Below the pieces are notes generated by a model, which was given only the letters and a program-made list of their open reading frames with translations, was not told the origin of the DNA and made no database searches. Shown one piece after another: positions 23,520-31,914 of a stretch of DNA of 64,000 nucleotides (positions are counted from its first letter, which is position 1; every line of letters starts with the position of its first letter). Position numbers and translations under genes: made by a program. This DNA is from JBCCMQ01 sp039026235 (lineage in GTDB: Bacteria > Pseudomonadota > Alphaproteobacteria > Rhodobacterales > Rhodobacteraceae), in contig JBCCMQ010000008.1 of assembly GCA_039026235.1 (NCBI GenBank), positions 62,001 through 126,000 on the forward strand, in the 5' to 3' direction.

Positions 23520-26111
23520 TTGAAAGATAATTTGAAAGTGTCCCCAGTCGCGTTCGTTTCGCGCCTGCACGAAGGATACAACCGATCCGGGATTGTGGCG
23601 TTTCCGCCGGGTGCAAAGAAGCCTGTGGCCCGGAACTTCAACCTGTTCCACGGCGATGGGCAAATCAGAGCTGGTGGATTTGTTCAGGTTCATTCTGAAG
23701 GGAACCTGTATTTCCAGTTGAACCCGGCCATGGACAACATTTCGTCACAGGCCAAGCAAAGCCGGGCCACGACGAAAGATGTCATCGCGTTCCATGTGGA
23801 CATAGACCCTGACCCGTTACCGGCCCACCACAAGGTCAAAGACCCTGTGGAATGGACCAAGATGGAACAAGAGCGCATTCATGGGCTGTTGACCTACAAT
23901 CTGCCCAAGGGTGCCCCGGAACCGTCGATCATCATCTTTTCAGGTGGTGGCTTTCAAGCGATCTGGCTTCTAAGGGAACCGATCAGGATCAACGGTGACA
24001 TCGGTGTGGCTGAAGACGCCGCCTTATACAACGTGAAGCTGGAATGGCTGTTTGGGGCCGACAACACCCACAACATTGACCGCTTGCTTCGACTTCCGGG
24101 AACGATGAACCGACCCCATCCGGCCAAGCGAAAGAAAGGCCGGACGGACGAAATGGCGCGACTGATCAAGTGTGACTTTGATCTGCGCTATGACCTGTCT
24201 GAATTCCAGAAGGGTAAGAAGTCCTTCGCCATGTCGGAAGACATGTCCAAGATCGACATCAGTGAAGTCCGGCACCCGGACGCCGCTGAAGTCGAAGGGC
24301 TGTTGAAGGCATGGAACGAAGGCAAGCCCAAAGACATCCAGCGCGACCCGGCCACCTTCATGGCGATGCTGGGCGAAGGTCGGGGGATCAAACCGAAGGA
24401 AAAGGACGACAGCCGTTCCGCTTGGTGGTTCGACGCCGCTTGTCACCTTCAACGGATCGGTCTGGATAGCGGTGGCATCGTGGGCATCATGTCCAACCCT
24501 GACCTGAAGATCAGCGAAAGCATGTATCACAACGCGGATGGTGTGGTCATCCCGAACCCCATCGGGACCACGATCCGACAAGTGAAGCGCGCGATCCACC
24601 GGGTCGATCACGACGACGAATTGAAGGATCAGGAACGCGAAGAAACGAACGGAAGCTGGCTGGAATACATGAACGACCGCTATTGTGTCGTTAAGTCCGA
24701 AGGCGGGAAGACCCGTGTCTTCAGTTGGGGCTTGTCCGATTTGGTGGACCCCGCGACCCTTGAAGACGGCGAGGAAGTGAAGTTCCAACAGCCCACCCTT
24801 CAGACGTTCGGGGACATCCAGCAAGCCTATGTGAACCAGAAGGTCATGGTTCTGAAGATGACCCGTGATGGCCCAAAGGAAGTCCCGGTGGGCTTGGGTC
24901 ACTGGTGGCTGGAACACCCAGAACGCCGAACCTACCAATCCCTGAAATTCGCGCCCCATGTTGACGAACAGGTTATCCAGATCGGTGGCAATGAATACCT
25001 GAACCTGTGGAACGGATTTGGGGTTGATGCTGCCCAAGGAAGCTGGAAGCGCATGCAAGATCACATCCTTCACCAAGCGGCCAAGGGCAACAAAGAACAC
25101 TATGACTACATCATCAGGTGGCTGGCCTTCGCAGTCCAGTTCCCAGAAAAACAGGCCGAAGTTGCGCTGACGTTTCGGGGAAGCAAGGGCACAGGAAAGG
25201 GTGTCATTGGGCGCGCGATGTGCAAGCTGTTTGGGAATGCTGGACTTCAGGTCAGTTCATCATCGCACCTGACCGGCAAGTTTAACGCCCACCTTCGTGG
25301 GAAGGTCATCCTGTTCGCTGATGAAGCCGTGGCCCCGGATGATCGCCACAGCGAAGCCGCCCTGAAGCGGAACATCACCGAAGACACCTTGACCATTGAA
25401 ATGAAGGGATATGACCCGATCCCCGGCCCGAACATGCTTCACATCATCATCGCGGGCAACGATGACATGGTGATCCGTGCGACCGCAGACGAACGGCGAT
25501 ACGCGGTCTTCGAAATCAACGAAAAGAAGGACCAGAACTACTACAAAGCCCTGTATCAGGAAATGAACCACGGCGGTTATGAAGCCATGTTGTACGACCT
25601 TCAGCGCGTGGACCTGACTGGCTGGCACCCTCGCCAGAACATCCCGAACACGGACGCTCTTCAAGCGCAGAAACTACATGGGCTGAAGCCGACCGAACGC
25701 TGGCTGTTTGAAATCCTTCAGTCTGGTGAACTTGCCGGGACTTCAGCAGTCAAACAAGCGCACAGTTTGCGGAAAACCGTGATGTCCAACGCCCAACCAG
25801 CACGGGATAGCAATGGGCGTCTGGTCGGCGGTATGGTCCCCGGACTTTATGACACCATGCGGAAGGCCGTCCCCGGCTTGCGCGATCAAGACAATCAGGT
25901 CTTTGCGTCTTTCCTGAAGGAATGGGGATGTACGAACCACCGCGACACAGGGACCGGGAAGCCTTCCTATTGGTTGTTCCCCACCCTGAAAGAAATGCGT
26001 GGGCTGTTTGAAGCCAAGTTCGGCCATATCGACTGGGGCACAATCACCGACTGGGACGGCGCTCATCACGAAACAGCACGACCCGGCGAACAGAAGGAAG
26101 CAGCGGTTTGA
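23520..26111 (+). CDS. primase-helicase fusion (AEP-like primase plus SF3/DUF5906 helicase)
   Basis: 863 residues from the TTG at 23520, chosen because CGGAGG lies seven bases upstream; a TTG two codons earlier is too close to it. The N-terminal part has primase-polymerase motifs: hDhD as FHVDIDPDP (about residue 93), SGGGFQAIWLL, and NIDRLLRLPGTMNRPHP. The C-terminal part has Walker A FRGSKGTGKGVIGRAM (about residue 553), Walker B KVILFADEAVAP and a DDMVIRATADERRYAVFEI sensor segment, as in DUF5906/P4-type superfamily 3 helicases. It should start and drive replication of the excised element, using an origin that may lie in the iteron-like region just downstream. Confidence 0.85.
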   Translation: MKDNLKVSPVAFVSRLHEGYNRSGIVAFPPGAKKPVARNFNLFHGDGQIRAGGFVQVHSEGNLYFQLNPAMDNISSQAKQSRATTKDVIAFHVDIDPDPLPAHHKVKDPVEWTKMEQERIHGLLTYNLPKGAPEPSIIIFSGGGFQAIWLLREPIRINGDIGVAEDAALYNVKLEWLFGADNTHNIDRLLRLPGTMNRPHPAKRKKGRTDEMARLIKCDFDLRYDLSEFQKGKKSFAMSEDMSKIDISEVRHPDAAEVEGLLKAWNEGKPKDIQRDPATFMAMLGEGRGIKPKEKDDSRSAWWFDAACHLQRIGLDSGGIVGIMSNPDLKISESMYHNADGVVIPNPIGTTIRQVKRAIHRVDHDDELKDQEREETNGSWLEYMNDRYCVVKSEGGKTRVFSWGLSDLVDPATLEDGEEVKFQQPTLQTFGDIQQAYVNQKVMVLKMTRDGPKEVPVGLGHWWLEHPERRTYQSLKFAPHVDEQVIQIGGNEYLNLWNGFGVDAAQGSWKRMQDHILHQAAKGNKEHYDYIIRWLAFAVQFPEKQAEVALTFRGSKGTGKGVIGRAMCKLFGNAGLQVSSSSHLTGKFNAHLRGKVILFADEAVAPDDRHSEAALKRNITEDTLTIEMKGYDPIPGPNMLHIIIAGNDDMVIRATADERRYAVFEINEKKDQNYYKALYQEMNHGGYEAMLYDLQRVDLTGWHPRQNIPNTDALQAQKLHGLKPTERWLFEILQSGELAGTSAVKQAHSLRKTVMSNAQPARDSNGRLVGGMVPGLYDTMRKAVPGLRDQDNQVFASFLKEWGCTNHRDTGTGKPSYWLFPTLKEMRGLFEAKFGHIDWGTITDWDGAHHETARPGEQKEAAV

Positions 26112-26744
26112 TTTCGGTCCAGTTGGCCGCTTTTGGGCGATAAGTCCCAATACGGACTGCGGTGAACAGGGGTTTCTTGATTTGGACAGGGAACCTTTGT
26201 CCATTTTTATCATATTAAAACAATATGTTAGTAGTTATTTCTGCCCATGGACAGGGGGATCGGGGGGGTCCGCATATCAGCACATCAGGTGGGAACCGAA
26301 ACTCCTGAGTTTTTGTGGTGTCTCTGAAGCCCAAGCTTCCGGCTTCTATACACCCCTGTATCCTATGTATCCCCTGCTCATAAGGAGATAAGAATCTGAA
26401 AATAATAGATAATAGCCGGACAGTGGTCGGGACAGGGGTTGGGCTTTAGGACAGGGGTCGGAGGTTTTTTGTGCTTGGATGCACGCACACAGGGCAACAA
26501 GGACGAAATATGCATGAGCGCACGAAAGCAGCGATCCCCACTGCCTCACCGATCTAAAAACGGCACTATTGAACCATTCCGAGGCCACTTAATGCTCAAT
26601 GATAGGTTTTGGAAACGTAAGTGGCTGTTTTGAAGTTATTTTCGTTCTTCCGGGGCGCTGCTTGGGTGTTTTGAGGGAGTTTTTTCACCCAGCACAATTA
26701 ATACTACCGGGAATTCCAAACGGCAGAACCAGTAGTTTCTGCCC
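26112..26744. other. 633-base non-coding region with iteron-like GGACAGGGG repeats (candidate origin)
   Basis: No convincing gene. GGACAGGGG occurs at 26249, 26430 and 26449, with close variants at 26164 (GAACAGGGG), 26184 (GGACAGGGA) and 26418 (GGACAGTGG), all in one orientation. An AT-rich stretch lies at 26200-26240 and another at 26388-26414. The repeat TTTCTGCCCATG is at 26238-26249 and 26736-26747. CACCCAGCACAA at 26686-26697 is identical to part of the right integrase arm site. Repeats beside AT-rich DNA next to a primase-helicase are what a P4-like origin looks like, and the right part must also hold the promoter of the packaging genes. Confidence 0.5.
26696..26712. repeat. AATTAATACTACCG repeat, copy 2 (upstream of packaging genes)
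   Basis: Matches copy 1 at 23150-23166 with one difference. It directly follows the CACCCAGCACAA arm-like sequence and ends 33 bases before the start of the small-terminase-like gene. This suggests joint control of the regulator and packaging transcripts. Confidence 0.4.
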
Positions 26745-27257
26745 ATGTATGAAACGCATCTTATCCAACTCGCGTATCGCGACCAAGATCAGCCCGGTGA
26801 GCCATGGATGGTCACCGATGCTGGCCGTGATTTGGTCCGCAAGGATCGGTCGAATGGTGTCGCACAGGCAGTGATCGCGGGTCGCTTGGGGATGTCCAGT
26901 CGGACCTTCCGTGATGTCCTTGATCGTTGTGAAGCTACCCGTGCGGCGTATGACGAAGGCACTGGGCTGATGGAAACCGAACTGGTGTCCTTGCTCATGC
27001 AACACGCCCGCGACGGAGATCGCACATCCATCATCTTTGCGCTGAAGGCGCTAGCCGGAAAGCGGGAAGTTGGTCCGTCACCAGACGCGCCAGCAACGGC
27101 CAACCAGCCGTCGATCAATATCACGATCCCACCGGCGTTGTCGTCCGCTGACCTACGGGCGCTGACAGACAGCATGCGCACCGTGTCGCCAGATGATGCA
27201 GCACCGGATGCGTCCACGGACGACAGGCCTACTAAGCGAAAGAAGGTGATCCGATGA
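26745..27257 (+). CDS. small terminase subunit-like protein
   Basis: 170 residues. A helix-turn-helix region (about 40-62) reads IAGRLGMSSRTFRDVLDRC, followed by a helix and LMQHARDGDRTSIIFALKALAGKRE, which matches the pattern at the end of the N-terminal domain of many phage small terminases (a GD-xxx-xx-FxLK segment). The basic C-terminal tail ends KRKKVIR. The start ATG lies within a repeated TTTCTGCCCATG and has no clear ribosome binding site, so it is uncertain. It overlaps the next gene by four bases, and the large terminase follows after two small genes. It would recognise the element's packaging site; a transcription regulator is the alternative. Confidence 0.6.
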   Translation: MYETHLIQLAYRDQDQPGEPWMVTDAGRDLVRKDRSNGVAQAVIAGRLGMSSRTFRDVLDRCEATRAAYDEGTGLMETELVSLLMQHARDGDRTSIIFALKALAGKREVGPSPDAPATANQPSINITIPPALSSADLRALTDSMRTVSPDDAAPDASTDDRPTKRKKVIR

Positions 27258-27505
27258 ATGACCGCCCCCCAACCCACCCTTGGGATATGGACCTGATCGA
27301 CGCCAAGGAATGGGTAGTCCGAACCTTGTTGGAGGCCGCGCGGTCGCCAGAACAGATCGAAGTCGCGGTTCAGCTTGGTGCGATGGTTCGTCTGGGTTGG
27401 ATCGAACACATCATCCGCAAACAGAAGCTTGCGTTCATCCGTGCGCAAAAGAAGGCCCATCGGGCCAAGGCGCTCGCACAAAAGGCAAGGAAGGACGACC
27501 GATGA
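27254..27505 (+). CDS. unknown small protein of the packaging operon
   Basis: 83 residues, not recognised. It overlaps the genes on both sides by four bases (ATGA junctions), so it is translated as part of the terminase operon. The N-terminal half is mixed (WDMDLIDAKEWVVRTLLEAA), and the C-terminal half is a strongly basic helix (IIRKQKLAFIRAQKKAHRAK). The basic helix suggests nucleic acid or protein contact. Nothing more can be supported. Confidence 0.7.
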   Translation: MNDRPPTHPWDMDLIDAKEWVVRTLLEAARSPEQIEVAVQLGAMVRLGWIEHIIRKQKLAFIRAQKKAHRAKALAQKARKDDR

Positions 27506-27777
27506 CCTACAACCCCGCCCAGTGGGACTTATACGATCCCACGCCGCCCGCTGATCTAAACGATCCGGCGCAGTATTCCGTTGCTACCCAGATCGACCCC
27601 GAAACCGGCTTTCCGTTCGTCGAGACACCGGGCGACCTTGGGCATCAAGAATGGCGACCGATCATCGGTTATCGCAACGCCGTGACGGGCGCGCAGCTAT
27701 TCGGCGCTGTCCGTGTGGGCCGACCCGTCTTCACCAGCGGTAATAGTGCTGACGGCACCGCTACCCGCGCACGATAG
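27502..27777 (+). CDS. unknown small acidic protein of the packaging operon
   Basis: 91 residues, starting within the stop of the previous gene (ATGA). The composition is rich in Pro, Asp, Tyr and Gly, e.g. YNPAQWDLYDPTPPADL and GFPFVETPGDLGHQEW, and helices are not obvious. It ends 13 bases before the large terminase. A packaging or capsid-interaction role can be imagined from position only; the family is not recognised. Confidence 0.65.
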   Translation: MTYNPAQWDLYDPTPPADLNDPAQYSVATQIDPETGFPFVETPGDLGHQEWRPIIGYRNAVTGAQLFGAVRVGRPVFTSGNSADGTATRAR

Positions 27778-27790
27778 GAACCTCTGACAG

Positions 27791-29242
27791 ATGACCAACA
27801 CCCTTTCCACGTCCGCCGAACCTGTCGTGATGTCCGCCCCAGCGGCGATGGAACACAATCCGAAGTCGTTCCTTGCTGACCAGTGGTTGCAGCAAGTGGA
27901 CATCGTGCATCATGGCGGATCACGCGGTTCGGGAAAAACGACAGGCGCGATCTTGTCCTTGCTGCGCATCGTCTTGGAACAGGGTGCGACGGCGCGTGTG
28001 TTTGTGGGGCGCGAAAGCCATGCTGGTTGCATCCAGCTTGGCAACGAACTCTTTCTGATGCTCTGCCTTGCCTTTGGGCAAGGGAACGTGTCCCGAAACC
28101 AGAACGCTGGCACGATCAGCATCAAATTTCCTGAAGGCATCGCTAGTGTTGAAATCCGGCCCTTCAGCGACACCAAGCAATACGCCTCAATTCAGGGCAA
28201 GACCTACACCGCCGCTCTTTTCGATGAAGCCGGGAACTATTCCAAGGCAGGTTGGGATTTGATGTGGCAGATCATGTCGAACATGCGCGGCCCGGAAGGA
28301 ATGCGTCTGCCGGTTCTGATCTTGTCCAACCCCTTCGGTGCCTCTCATGGGCGCATCCGCAAGACGTTCCTTTCGCATGGTTGGTTCCAGCCGTGGACGG
28401 ACGACAGTGGGCTGACATACATCAACATCCAGTCCACGCTGTTCGACAACCCGCACATTGATCACAAGGCATATGTCGCCCGCCTCAAGCGGTCTTGTGC
28501 CGGGAACCAGCCCAAAGAACGCGCATGGATTTACGGGGAGTATGGAAACAACCTGTCGTCCTTCTTCGGCAATCAGTATGACCCCAACGTCCACCTTCTT
28601 CCCGCTGATCTGATCGCCGCCGATCTGATGCAATATCGCCCCATCCTTGGGGGGTCTGGGGACTGGGGCACCAGAAGCGCCTGTGCGGGCTTCATTGGCC
28701 TGAAACTGCGCAGCGACCTGATCATTGCCGACCGTCACTATCGCGCCGGGTCCATCTTCATCTTGGGCGAATGCCACACCTTGGCCGACCGTGACATGGA
28801 AGACCTGTCCACCGGGACAGGCATCGCGCCGCAAGGTTGGGCCGAATTGATCAAAGACCTTGCCATCAATCAGCAAGGCTTGAAGGCCGTGCCGCCGTTT
28901 GTGCAGGACAACGCCCGTGGCCTTGCGAACGACACGGTGACAACCCTAATGGCGCAGGCAGGTGTGCCTTGCCACGTCCCGTCGAAGGATCGGAAGGGCG
29001 GGTGGGCCTTGATCACCCAGCTTCTGGATAATGCCACGACCGGCGACGGTCCCGGCCTCTATATCCACCCGTCTTGTTCCTACCTGCTGGCGACCTTGCC
29101 CGACGCCCCTGCGAACCCAAACGACCCATCGGACCTTGATCCGAAGTGGGACGCAGATCACGCGGTCGATGCTCTTTCATACCTCTGCACTTTTCTGACC
29201 CAACGCCGTGTCAGGCGCGGTCGAATTCGCGGCGATTACTGA
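27791..29242 (+). CDS. phage large terminase subunit
   Basis: 483 residues. The ATPase domain has Walker A GGSRGSGKTT (about residues 42-51), Walker B AALFDEAG (about 139-146) and a coupling-type segment LPVLILSNPFGASHGR. The nuclease domain shows GSGDWGTRSACAGFIGL (first acidic ligand, about 288-304) and closes with DADHAVDALSYL (about 456-467), the usual terminal aspartates. It would cut and translocate DNA into a procapsid. In this element no capsid or portal gene accompanies it, so it would have to act on a helper phage's procapsids. The frame is intact and the length fits large terminases. Confidence 0.88.
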   Translation: MTNTLSTSAEPVVMSAPAAMEHNPKSFLADQWLQQVDIVHHGGSRGSGKTTGAILSLLRIVLEQGATARVFVGRESHAGCIQLGNELFLMLCLAFGQGNVSRNQNAGTISIKFPEGIASVEIRPFSDTKQYASIQGKTYTAALFDEAGNYSKAGWDLMWQIMSNMRGPEGMRLPVLILSNPFGASHGRIRKTFLSHGWFQPWTDDSGLTYINIQSTLFDNPHIDHKAYVARLKRSCAGNQPKERAWIYGEYGNNLSSFFGNQYDPNVHLLPADLIAADLMQYRPILGGSGDWGTRSACAGFIGLKLRSDLIIADRHYRAGSIFILGECHTLADRDMEDLSTGTGIAPQGWAELIKDLAINQQGLKAVPPFVQDNARGLANDTVTTLMAQAGVPCHVPSKDRKGGWALITQLLDNATTGDGPGLYIHPSCSYLLATLPDAPANPNDPSDLDPKWDADHAVDALSYLCTFLTQRRVRRGRIRGDY

Positions 29243-29271
29243 TCGTCACCCCAACCTTGAAAGGAAAGCAA

Positions 29272-30150
29272 ATGACAACTGAACTTGAACAAACCGCAAC
29301 TGAACCTGAACAGATGACAGCCCCGCCGCCGAAGGCCCCCATCGACACCGCCGCGCGGAAAAAACGGGTTGCGGCCTTGCCCCCAGCGTCCCGCTACCCA
29401 TTGGGCGCACAGGGTCAAATCTTCGTGCCGATGGCTGAAAGCATTCAGGCCGCTGGACCGCGCGCTGAAGCCATGTTGCGGGACATCCTGTCCACGCTGG
29501 AAAGTGCCCAGAAGGTGATGGACACCTGTGCTGACGCTGAAGACGCTGTGATCAGTTCCGAAAACCAGCTTCGCCAAGGTGCGAACGCTGACATCGGTCG
29601 GTTGGCCATGGTTGATGGGCGCGTGTCATCCATTCCCGGTCGCTATGACGAACTGGCGCGGGCCATGGGACCGGCCATCGACAAAGAAATCACCAACTTG
29701 GACGCGCGGATCAAGCGCCACAACGATCACATGCTGGCCATGTTGGCCGAAATGGATGCGGCGCTGGTCTGCAATTGGACCGAAGGCGACAAGAACCTGA
29801 AGGCACAGGTCCGGGAACACATGCTGACCCTGACCAAACCCCAACGGAAGGCGTTCATGTCCAAGGCGGCGACTGAAGGCGATCTGGTGGCGATCCACAC
29901 GATCCTGACATCCCCGACCTACCTGATGGGCATCGCGGAAACGGACATTGGCGACTTCCGAGAAACCGCCCGAAAGTTCATCAAACCGGAAAGCTGGAAA
30001 GCCTTCGAAGGGGGCAAGAAAGCCGAAAAGGCCATGGGACTGGCGAAGAAGTCGCTGGTCGAAAAGAAGGCCCGTGTCGAACGCTACCGGCTGGAAGACC
30101 AGAAACAAGCCACGGACGCCCTGAACGCCATCAGGACGCTACCGACATGA
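29272..30150 (+). CDS. unknown coiled-coil-rich protein after the terminase
   Basis: 292 residues from the ATG at 29272 (AAGGAAAG upstream). The acidic, Pro-rich N-terminus is followed by long amphipathic helices, including AMGPAIDKEITNLDARIKRH and ARKFIKPESWKAFEGGKKAE, and a basic C-terminal helix (SLVEKKARVERYRLEDQKQA). It has no signal, membrane segment or recognised domain. As the last gene of the packaging operon it could be a scaffold, a portal- or capsid-interacting factor, or a helper-interference protein. None of these is shown by sequence. The 99 bases after it, before the reverse-strand pair, are non-coding. Confidence 0.7.
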   Translation: MTTELEQTATEPEQMTAPPPKAPIDTAARKKRVAALPPASRYPLGAQGQIFVPMAESIQAAGPRAEAMLRDILSTLESAQKVMDTCADAEDAVISSENQLRQGANADIGRLAMVDGRVSSIPGRYDELARAMGPAIDKEITNLDARIKRHNDHMLAMLAEMDAALVCNWTEGDKNLKAQVREHMLTLTKPQRKAFMSKAATEGDLVAIHTILTSPTYLMGIAETDIGDFRETARKFIKPESWKAFEGGKKAEKAMGLAKKSLVEKKARVERYRLEDQKQATDALNAIRTLPT

Positions 30151-30249
30151 CAGGATGGCTTCGCTTAAAGGTTGTCTTCAATCTCACCCTGTTTGGGTAG
30201 AAGCCTCAACCGGTTAAGGCTTACCAGTTTAATGGCACTCATCAACTTC

Positions 30250-30864
30250 CTATGGCGCCCGCGTAGCCAAAAAGACAACGGCTAGTTCACGCCCATAGTG
30301 CCAACCGAACCTGTGCGTTCGACGCAGCGATATGAAGGTGGCGAAGGCCAAGAGTGAAACCGCGATCCAGTCACTTGTTGAGACCGCGCATACGACGGTC
30401 AAAATGATTAACGAGGCCGACAAGCCTCGCATCATCCCATAAATCCCGTTGAATTTGTCGATCCGGTTGGAATGTCCCGACGCCGCGACCCGCGCATAGA
30501 CCTCGCGCATCGCAGCACGCGCTTCTGTCCTTGATACTGTTTCGCCTATGACGCCGTCCTCACGCAGAATTCCAACGAAACGCGCATGCTGCTCACTCGT
30601 CAAAGACTCGCCATCCAATACCCGCTTGCTCGGCAATCCACCAAAGGGCCACCAAAGTAGTGTTTCGACGGTGTTCCCAACACCCTGTACAAGCTGCCCC
30701 AGAGCATACGATATTACCACAAACAGACCCAGTTCACCGAACGTGAAGCCGTCGGGGCCGAGGTATGCTTGAAGTTCCGGAAGCAACCACATTGCCCCGA
30801 AGGCCAAAACCGAGCCGGGGACGATGATCCCCGCGTATTCGTAGAACTCAAACGAAACGTTCAC
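30250..30864 (-). CDS. multi-pass membrane protein coupled to an MBL-fold hydrolase
   Basis: 204 residues, from a GTG that overlaps the stop of the upstream hydrolase gene (GTGA). Membrane helices lie near residues 10-30 (AGIIVPGSVLAFGAMWLLPE), 44-66 (ELGLFVVISYALGQLVQGVG) and a C-terminal pair about 148-184 (LSASLIILTVVCAVSTSDWI and the following segment). A soluble loop of about 75 residues separates them. Not a family I can name. It is lower in GC than the host genes and reads against the rest of the element, as accessory cargo often does. It may be the membrane effector or anchor of the hydrolase. Confidence 0.75.
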   Translation of the reverse strand: MNVSFEFYEYAGIIVPGSVLAFGAMWLLPELQAYLGPDGFTFGELGLFVVISYALGQLVQGVGNTVETLLWWPFGGLPSKRVLDGESLTSEQHARFVGILREDGVIGETVSRTEARAAMREVYARVAASGHSNRIDKFNGIYGMMRGLSASLIILTVVCAVSTSDWIAVSLLAFATFISLRRTHRFGWHYGRELAVVFLATRAP

Positions 30865-31700
30865 GCAGCGATGTTCAGCAGCACCGAGCCGCCTCCCATT
30901 TGGTTCAAGTGGAAACGCATTGTGCCATCGCTTCGCGTCGTGAGAACCTTACGCTGCTGTCCATTGTACTGAAAGCCTTTGGAATGACGTCGGTACAGAT
31001 CGGTCGTCTCTTGGGTTTGAAAGACTTTTCCCTCATCAGAAATGATGACAGCTTGGATGTTTGGGCAGAGAGCCATTAGTTCTTCACAGTAGCCGTTTGC
31101 CCTACCGTGATGGGAAGCAACGAAGAGATTTACATCGAACAATTCAGCTATGAACGACGGGTCCCGCATTAGGGCTTTCCAACCCGGCCGTTCTAGGTCG
31201 CCGGGGAACAGGACCTTATGCGGCCCACACTTCACAAAGATGGCCAGGCTTAGATTGTTGGTGTCTGTAAAGCCAAACCTTGGGCTGAATTGGTTCCAAT
31301 ACACGGTGAAGGAAGTATCGCCGAAATCGTATGCTTGTACGCCAAGCGGTGGGCCGCCAGTAAATGTGTTCAGCATAGCGTTGTGCAAAAGTGCTATGCC
31401 ATGACCCATACCGTGCTCTGATTTCATGGATGCTAGTTCACGAGGACCGACAGTTGCGTTGGTGGCTAAGACATCCACATCCACGTTTCGCATTAGGTTA
31501 CCAAATCCGGAAACATGGTCTTCGTCGAAGTTCGTGACATACAGCTTATCCACCACACTTATCCCCATAGCGGAAAGAGCGGTTCCGGGGTACCAACGGT
31601 TATGGGCATGGTGGCCGCAGTCGATTAGAACTTGTCGTCCATTGCTTGTCGAGATCAGTGCGCAAGCACCGTGGTCAACGTCGAATACATTAAGAAGCAT
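30861..31700 (-). CDS. ComEC-like metallo-beta-lactamase-fold hydrolase (element cargo)
   Basis: 279 residues. The ATG at 31700 is preferred because GGAGG lies six bases upstream; a GTG four codons earlier is the alternative. The fold motifs are VFDVDHGACALIST, TNFDEDHVSGFG (Asp59, Asp61, His62; the first His of the usual HxHxDH is Asn57), KVLFPGDLERPGW and FVASHHGRANGY, as in the soluble hydrolase domain of ComEC/Rec2 and free-standing relatives, which act on DNA or nucleotides. It has no signal peptide or membrane helix of its own. The partner membrane gene is coupled by a four-base overlap. Function is unknown; antiphage or superinfection exclusion is a hypothesis. Confidence 0.82.
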   Translation of the reverse strand: MLLNVFDVDHGACALISTSNGRQVLIDCGHHAHNRWYPGTALSAMGISVVDKLYVTNFDEDHVSGFGNLMRNVDVDVLATNATVGPRELASMKSEHGMGHGIALLHNAMLNTFTGGPPLGVQAYDFGDTSFTVYWNQFSPRFGFTDTNNLSLAIFVKCGPHKVLFPGDLERPGWKALMRDPSFIAELFDVNLFVASHHGRANGYCEELMALCPNIQAVIISDEGKVFQTQETTDLYRRHSKGFQYNGQQRKVLTTRSDGTMRFHLNQMGGGSVLLNIAA

Positions 31701-31844
31701 GGCAGCCTCCACTACAGTTTGCGTTTACCTCCCCGACAGCCACAAAATATCGCAGATTCGCGCATGAGTCGAGTCCGCGTCGTTCTTTATTTGTTCCAAG
31801 GCATTAATCGCGCTCGCAATCTAAGCGTCTGGCGTTTCTTTCCA

Positions 31845-31868
31845 AAAAAACACCCAGCACAACACCCC
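31845..31868. promoter_or_regulatory. candidate right integrase arm-binding site
   Basis: AAAAAACACCCA then GCACAACACCCC, matching the left arm site at 21202-21224 in sequence and in internal spacing. It is 46 bases inside the right core repeat. The rest of 31701-31914 shows no gene and should contain the promoter of the reverse-strand cargo pair. Confidence 0.5.
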
Positions 31869-31914
31869 GCAGGCTCAGCAGGAACCCAAGTTTTGTGTAA
31901 GTGCTTGAGAAGAT

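Noticed and set aside
26514..26633. Short open frame (39 codons) in the candidate origin region
   Set aside because: Poor ribosome binding site, no similarity pattern and low-complexity composition; more likely non-coding.
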